Assembly (NCBI GenBank): GCA_001953115.1
Contig: LSSL01000791.1
Coordinates: 1 to 29,132 of the forward strand
DNA: 29,132 bases
DNA from: Smittium mucronatum
Lineage: Eukaryota > Kickxellomycota > Harpellomycetes > Harpellales > Legeriomycetaceae
Reading direction: 5' to 3'
Position numbers and translations under genes: made by a program. Under the pieces are notes generated by a model. It was not told the origin of the DNA, did no database searches, and was given only the letters and a program-made list of their open reading frames with translations. This document shows positions 21,991 through 29,132 of the stretch, in pieces. Numbering within the stretch: the first letter of the stretch is position 1; every line of letters starts with the position of its first letter.

Positions 21991-22652
21991 ATTTAATTCT
22001 TAGGGGAATATAAATTGAATTAAATTCACAAATTTTTTTAATTGGTATTCTGTTTGTTTTTATGCAAAAATATTAATATGAATGTTAATGTTAATACCAA
22101 TTTAATCAGCCAAATATTACTCATTCGAGATAAAAAAAAATGAAATAAATTTTAAAAAAATAATCTAAAAAGTTTAAATTGAGTTAAATTTTAAAAAAAT
22201 ATGCTTCCTTGTACTTACAATTATTATGAAATTTCGATAAATATAAATATTAAGAGTCTAATCTTTTATATTTTGAAGACATTGACTGACCAAATGATAT
22301 AATTTTGCAACAGATTAATCCTCTGAAAACTTACATTAAGATATTACCTTGAATCTCTGATATTTTTAGCTATAATTTCCATCCCACCTTATCTGTAGTA
22401 AAATCCTCTCATGGTAACCAAAATTTAATTTTTAAATAATTCTAAAAAAACTCGATTTTCATATAAACTACTCAAGATTTTTATAACTTGGGGTTTGATC
22501 AGCATGGAATTAAACATAAAAAAATATATACTCGTATGTTTTTCAGTTGGATCTGAAATTTTTTTCGATAAGTGAGTTATTTTTGAAAATAACCACTAAT
22601 TCTTTGAGCATAAAATATTACTAATATCATAAAGCAAAAAAACTATATTTTA

Positions 22653-22706
<54 letters not shown>

Positions 22707-22707
22707 T
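22653..22707. repeat. (ATT)n microsatellite, about 18 units
   Basis: An uninterrupted ATT/TTA tract of about 55 bp, the longest simple repeat in the window. Likely to vary in length between strains. Confidence 0.95.
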
Positions 22708-25700
22708 ATCCCTGAGAATTTTTTTAAACGAATAAAAGCAGAAAAAAAATTTTGTAATTCGAAATAGTTCTTCATCCATACTTCTCCACCACCATAGATG
22801 TCTATTTACTCTATTGCATTGGATATAGGTGGCAAAAAATTTGATAAATTTTCTCTTTTTTTTCATTCTAATTAACGGATTAAAAATACAGTTATTTTGT
22901 GAGCTCACTGATATTTTTTTTTCAAAAAATTTCATTTGGTAGTCAAATGTTTTTTTTTCTCATAATATATTTTTATGTTAATTTACTCAGTTGAATATAA
23001 TTTTTTTACCTCTCCAGAGCATCCAAACTTTTCCTCATAATTATCCTTACTTTTTTTAAAAAAAATTCATTTTTTCTATTATTCATATACTCTTTTTGAG
23101 TTATTATCTAAAAATAATTCAGAAGATTATCTTTCGTTTATAATCTGTGAGGAAACTTTTTTTAAATTCCCGAAAATAGCTTTTTAGGTAGCTATGGATT
23201 TATTATATTTGACTTCAAAAAAAAAATACAGCCCTTCGTCAAATTCGGATTTTTGGGTTTTTGAATTATTATTCTATAATATCATATCCAATAGAAGAAT
23301 TAATCTGTAAAAAAATATATAAAAAACTGATTATCTTGAAATATTAAATTTTTAAAAAAATTGATTTTTTGTTACCGATACTTCATTATCATTAAAATTA
23401 TATATTTTTATTAAAAAGATACTGGAGTTTATCATTTTTTCAAAAAAAAATATGTGACTGATATAAAATACGTACTAATTAAGGTCTTTATATATTAACT
23501 CATTCCAAAACAATTCTCTGAATGATTTAAAATATTCAGGAAGAGCTTTTTTTAAAAAAAAAATTCAACAAAAAAACCTTTAGTACTTTCATCTATGTAT
23601 ATTTTAATTTAAAATCATGAAAAATTCAATTTGATTTCCAAACTGTACTTTTTAGCATATTTTAAAAAATTAACATTGCATTAATATTTCTGAAATTATT
23701 TAAAATTATAATAAACTTTGGAATTAACTTATTTATCATCAATAATACACTTTAATAAAAAAAAATCTATAAGGATATTTTCCCGAGCTTAAGGTATTTT
23801 TTTTAATAATAAAATAATTGAGTTTATAAACATGTTAATGGTGGTTTCGAAAAAAATTTCAAACCTAAGAATATTTTTTTAAATCTTTATAAAGAAAGAC
23901 TGTAAAAATAAACCATAAAAATTTTATACATAAATTATGAGATCAAATTTTGATCATTAGAAGCTATATTAATTTCTGAATTTTTCTAAGACTTTTTGAA
24001 GAGTGCAAACTTGTTTTTTTTTTTCAAACTTCAATAATAGGCGATATATATCTTTAATAATAACCAATATTTTTTTTCTGAATTTTATCTTTTTTCTTAG
24101 ATTATTTGATTTATATAATTATCCATATTATTTTGGTATTTAATTTAAGATGATTGTATAAAATTTATTTTGCTAATGATTTGAATAACATTTGAGTTGA
24201 TATTTCATAATTTTTATTCTTTTTATCAAATTTTCAAAGCAAAAAATTGATTATTAAAAGCGGATATAAAGTATTTCATGGATGGAAAATTTCAAATATT
24301 CTTTTTGGGTCAAGTTTCCTTAATTTTATACGGCAGATATTTTATATTGTTTATAATAATTATATAACTGAAATATATTGGTGAAAATGTGTTTTAATAA
24401 AATGGAAATTTTTAAGAGGTTTGTATATTAAAAATAATTTTAAAAAAATCTGAATATATAAACATTTAAAGACATACTATAAAAAAATATGTGATTTTTA
24501 AAATCATAAATTATTGTTAAAAACTAGGGGGAAAATACGTTTATCAATAGATACAAAATCTAAATGAAAAATATTTTATTTTTGGTATACGTTAATTTAG
24601 GGTTACATGCTTGATTAAAAAATAACAATAATGTTTAATATAGTCTCTTTTTTTTTCTAATATTTACTTTCAAGTATATACATACCATTTCCTTTCATTA
24701 TTCAAAAAAAAAAAAAAATAAAATAAACCTACCGATATATAAATATATTTGAAAATAGTTATAGCAATGATGCTTTTTAACATAAAATCTTATAGAATGA
24801 TTTTTTAAGCATAATATTGGCTTATTAGCTGAGTATAATTTTAAGACTAGTGATATATTTACCCATTTTTGATTTCTCTAAATTATCATTTTCCTCAATT
24901 AGCATTTCAAGTGAATAATAGATATTTTATTGCAAATGAATTTTTTTAACAAAAGGGATATAAAAAGATTTTAATAGTAAAACTTTGATGTGATTAATAA
25001 TAAGCCATATTAACATATAAAAAAAAAAAAAAAAGAATTGAATATTAATTGTAAGTTTATTTATATGACTTTTTTTCTAATAAATATTTTTTAACTTTGT
25101 TTTTATTTTAAATCTAAAAAAATTTATTTTTGATTCAAAAAGTATAAAATATTAAAAAAAATATATATAAATTATAATTAAATATAAGAAATAAATAAGA
25201 ACTGTTTAATTTTTATCTAAAATAAAAAATTCTAAACGGTGTGATGATAAATTTTTAAAATAAATTCTTTAAACTCACAATAATTTTTTTTAATTTCTTT
25301 CTAATCACTACCAAATTCATTGATAATCAAAAAAAAAATTCATATATGTGAAAGTTAAGTATATGTTTACAACTTTCTAAATCTATCATAGAAAACGTGG
25401 AATCAAATATTAAAAAATAAATTCAATATGGCGAATATTTTTTCAAAAGAATAATTTTTATGAATAAATTTAAAATAATTGAATACAATTTAAATATGTA
25501 TAGAAATAAATAAAATTGGAGTTAAATATTAATCAGTGTAGCCAATTTCAAATTTAGTAAATTATATTCCATAAAAGATGAATATATATAGAAAAAATAT
25601 AGAAATTTTCCATGATTTATATCTGTTACTCTGTATCCTTAAAATAATAGGAAAATCCAGTTTAGATATTCTATGGATATTTTAATTATAAAAATTCAGA

Positions 25701-26059
25701 ATTAGTTTTTTAGAATTCAGATTTTTATATTTGTAATATTTTTACTTATCGGTATTCATTTTCACTTTTTTTTAATTAAATTGGCTTTCCCTCAAATCAA
25801 ACATTTGATAAAAAATATTTTTCTCTTAATAACTCGATATTTTCTTCATTTTCAAGCGTAAACTTTGTTCGAATACGATTCATAAACAAATAATTATTAT
25901 TCTAATTACCTTTTATTAAACGATTTTTTTATACATTTATTTTTCGAGTTTATTTTTTTCAGTTAAAAATGTGTTGTAATATTTTTTCATTACAAAATAA
26001 ATTATCTTTAATATAAAGTTTATTATGGTAGGTTGCAAGTATAGATTATATTAAATATC

Positions 26060-26080
26060 AAAATAATAATAATAATAAGG
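26060..26080. repeat. Short (AAT)n tract
   Basis: About six AAT units ending at AAGGGG. A simple repeat. Confidence 0.7.
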
Positions 26081-27196
26081 GGATATTTCTGTTTTTTTGT
26101 GCAAATGTGAATTATATTCAAATAAAATTCCTTTTTAAGCAAAAAAATAATTTAATTATTTTATTTAATGTAATTTTTGATTTTAGGAAAGTGAAATTGG
26201 AAAATATAAAAAATTCTAATTTTTAAAAGGGATTATATATTGGAGTAGTAATTAGAGATTTGTTATTATATAATATAATTAAATTCTTATTATAAAATAT
26301 GTGCAAAATTCTTATTATATAGCTACAAATAAAAATCTATCACCCATACTGCTGTAAAATTTATTTTTATAACGCAAAAATAAATTATAGATTTATTAGT
26401 GGTTTAATATTCTAACTAAATCATTTTATTTAGCACAATACGCAGATAATAAAAAAAATTCATTGAGTGGAAATAATTAATCACCATTATTTTGAGCAGC
26501 ACATATGGAAAATTAAAATTAAAAACTAATTTATTCAAACTCTAATTTTAAAAAAAGCATTCCGAAATAATTCACGGCTTTATGATAATTTTTTTTATTT
26601 GCAGTGTCAAAAAATGAGAGAGGCTTTGTTTTCAAAAAACTGAATTTTAATAATTTTTTTAAAAAAATCTTATAAAAATTTCAATTTATGATTAAAAGAT
26701 TTCTCAAATTTAATCTATCTTTTAAAGATTTCGAATATCCTTATTTTTTGGAAAATGGGGTGTTATTTTTTTTAATTTTTAATTTTTATTTAATAGATTA
26801 AAATATAAAGAGGTAAAATATTGGGCATTTTAGAGAAAAAATTTAAAAAATTTAGATTTTATAAGATTTAAAGACATTATCCACCTATTTTTCCCCCTTA
26901 ATCTCTAATTTATATTTGAAAATAGTTGAAAGTATAACCATAAGCCAAAAATATTTATAAATGAGATTTTTATATTTGACGTTATTTTTTTATCTAGTTT
27001 ACTATCAGGCTTGGTTTAAAATACTATGAAATTCTAATATTAAATAAACACCTAATATATACAAGATTAATATTATTCTTATTAAAGTTTTATACTAAAC
27101 AGAAGTCCTATAAAATATGATTAATATTAATAAACTTTATAGCGAATTTTAATTGAATTTAAAAAGTCAAAACATCTGTTCTGAATTATGAATGTT

Positions 27197-27223
27197 AGAA
27201 AATTGATATTTTATCAATTTTCT
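27197..27223. repeat. Perfect inverted repeat, 12-bp arms
   Basis: Arm agaaaattgata, a three-base loop ttt, then the exact reverse complement tatcaattttct. Could form a hairpin; no gene is adjacent. Confidence 0.65.
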
Positions 27224-29102
27224 TTACTACCCGAATAATATGAAACTTTTATTTTATTTTTTTTAAACTAGTCCTGTAGCCTAAATTTATATTTTATTAC
27301 GAAATAAAGTTATTTTAACCCTTTTTAAACCACTAATTTCGAAGAATATTATTTATATTTTTTGTATGGATGAATAGATACAATATCATCTCCCATGTAA
27401 TAGTTTAGAAATCAAATTAAACTTAAGTATTTAGAAATTATGTTTAGAAATATATTTTCAATAGAAGAAAAAATATTCTATATTTATTTATTTTATTCCA
27501 CAAAATTTACCATTTTTTTTAGTATCATATTATTTTTAAAGCGGTTTATACATTATGACTTAATGATAATGTTGTTTTATTTTTTAAGATATATTGATCG
27601 GAGAACCAACAATTATTTAATTAAATTGGGGTTTTTAGTCATATTATACATTAAACATTAAATATTTTTAATATTCTAATGATGATGAGATATATATTGC
27701 GATAAAATAAATTGATAAAAGTATTATAGAAGATATTTACGATTTTAAGATTTTATTTAAAAAAATTTTCACCCTGAAATTTTAAAATAAGTTATTCTAA
27801 TATATTTTATTTCTATCAAGAAAAGTATCTTCGATTTTTTTCTGACAATTTTTAAACATAATTTTCATTTTTTTATGCCTATCAATGAAATTTATAAAAT
27901 TATATTCTAAGAATTAAGATATATTTATTATAAAAAACAGATATTTGAAAACTTTTAGATTAATATCCTGACATTATATATCTTAAAAAGCAAAAAAAAT
28001 CCACTATTTTTTAGAATTTTATTTCCAAATTTGAGACTCCATTATTTCATTTTTTGGTTTTTTCATTATAGACTCAAAAAAAGCTTTATGTTTATATCAT
28101 ATTAAAAATAGCTTATTTTTCATTTATAATGATTAAAAATTATTTATTCATTTATTGGATTATTAGAAGGGTTTTAAATTCATTTTTATTATTAAAAAAA
28201 TAATAATGTATATCATGAATTAATAAAAAATGATAAAAAAAATATTAAAAATAGTTTTAAATTTATATAAAAGGCAATTACTAAAAATTATTTTCATCTT
28301 AAGCCTACGTGTAAACCCAGAAGAAAAAAGCTTAATTTTTTTTAAAAGTTTCATTATTTTTAAAATTCAGTTTAAATTTAAATTTAAAAAATATTCTTCT
28401 TAATAAAATTTTATAAGCTCAAGTTTATCTTAAACTTTGACCTAATTGGATTTTTTTAGCAGTAAACTTTTTTGAATATATCTGGGTATATTCAGAAAAA
28501 AATGGTGATTTTCAATATAAAATAGAAACTTTCTAGGTTTAACTATAGTTTTTAGGAATAATATTTGCTTCAAAAATATATATTCCCAATTATTTATACA
28601 TAATAATGAAACCTAAATTTGTATAAGCCAATTTTTAAGTTTGATATCACCTTTTTAAAGTTAAGAAAAAATTGTATCCAGAAAATTAGATGAAACAATA
28701 AAAAGAATTGAATTTAAAATTTTTAACCATATATAATCGTTTCCATATTAGGACAATTTCGAATATATAATTTTTATAATTTTATATTATTAAAATGGGT
28801 TTTATTGTAAAAAATTTCATTAATTCACTATTTTAATTTTAAATTATCACATTTCATTAATATTTTGTGAGATGTTTTTCAATTTTCACAATATTTCCCC
28901 ATAAATCCTTATCTGATCGATTAAACCTCAAAAAAATCATAGTGTTATTCGCTAAAATAAAATGAAATAAAAAATTGGGATAATTTATTCCGAAAATAAA
29001 AATTCAAAAAATTTTTCATGTTAATATACTTAAAATTGGATTGCTATAATTATAATTATTCTTATTAAAAATTAATAAATTGGTATAAAAAATTTGAAAT
29101 TT

Positions 29103-29132
29103 TATTTTATTTATTTATTTATTTATTTATTT
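29103..29132. repeat. (ATTT)n microsatellite at the window edge
   Basis: About seven tandem TTTA units running off the end of the window. The true length is unknown. Confidence 0.9.

Larger units (their letters stand above)
21991..29132. other. AT-rich gene desert
   Basis: Composition returns to about 80-85% A+T. Open frames such as 22702-22935 (minus) and 27440-27661 (plus, 73 codons of F/I/L/Y/K) look like chance products of AT-rich sequence with no motif. No splice-joined exons, RNA genes or mobile elements were recognised. It contains microsatellites and small inverted repeats, listed separately. Confidence 0.8.

Noticed and set aside
27440..27661. 73-codon plus-strand open frame resembling a membrane protein
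   Set aside because: The hydrophobic appearance follows from TTT/ATT/TTA codons in AT-rich DNA. There is no motif and no gene-like composition.

Overview
The window looks like a piece of a nuclear eukaryotic genome with very high A+T content, on a draft scaffold that contains one assembly gap. All three well-supported genes are eukaryotic: a proteasome ATPase, a MOB4/phocein relative and a P-loop kinase. Two of them have short spliceosomal introns (61 to 128 nt) with GT...AG ends. The proteasome subunit is opisthokont-like. Its GSGGGDSE loop and C-terminal LFK recall yeast Rpt6, so I lean towards an early-diverging, AT-rich fungus. The taxon cannot be fixed from this sequence.

Layout. 1 to about 7900 is an AT desert (by eye near 80-85% A+T) with no supportable gene; its most striking structure is a perfect 43-nt palindrome at 7129-7171. 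8364-12952 is a compact gene island: a MOB4/phocein-like gene on the minus strand (8364-9194); a 376-bp divergent promoter carrying three copies of one 8-mer; PSMC5/RPT6 on the plus strand in four exons (9571-11001); and, convergent with it, a four-exon PNKP-like P-loop kinase with a histidine-rich tail on the minus strand (11200-12952). 12953 to about 17100 has intermediate base composition and no convincing gene. It holds a 1143-bp sequence present twice at 99% identity, one copy ending exactly at the left edge of a 145-N gap and the other starting exactly at its right edge; I read this as a probable assembly duplication. About 17100-22000 mixes AT-rich stretches with islands of more balanced composition and short broken open frames, possibly relics of genes or transposons. 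22000-29132 is again an AT desert with simple repeats.

The genes do not form a single pathway. PSMC5 is a core proteasome subunit, the MOB4-like protein belongs to a family of STRIPAK signalling-complex subunits, and the kinase resembles polynucleotide-kinase-type enzymes. The most interesting biology is the MOB4-like protein: it keeps the family fold signature at both ends but has lost all four zinc ligands. The histidine-rich extension of the kinase comes next. I found no CRISPR array, rRNA or tRNA, and no convincing intact mobile element.
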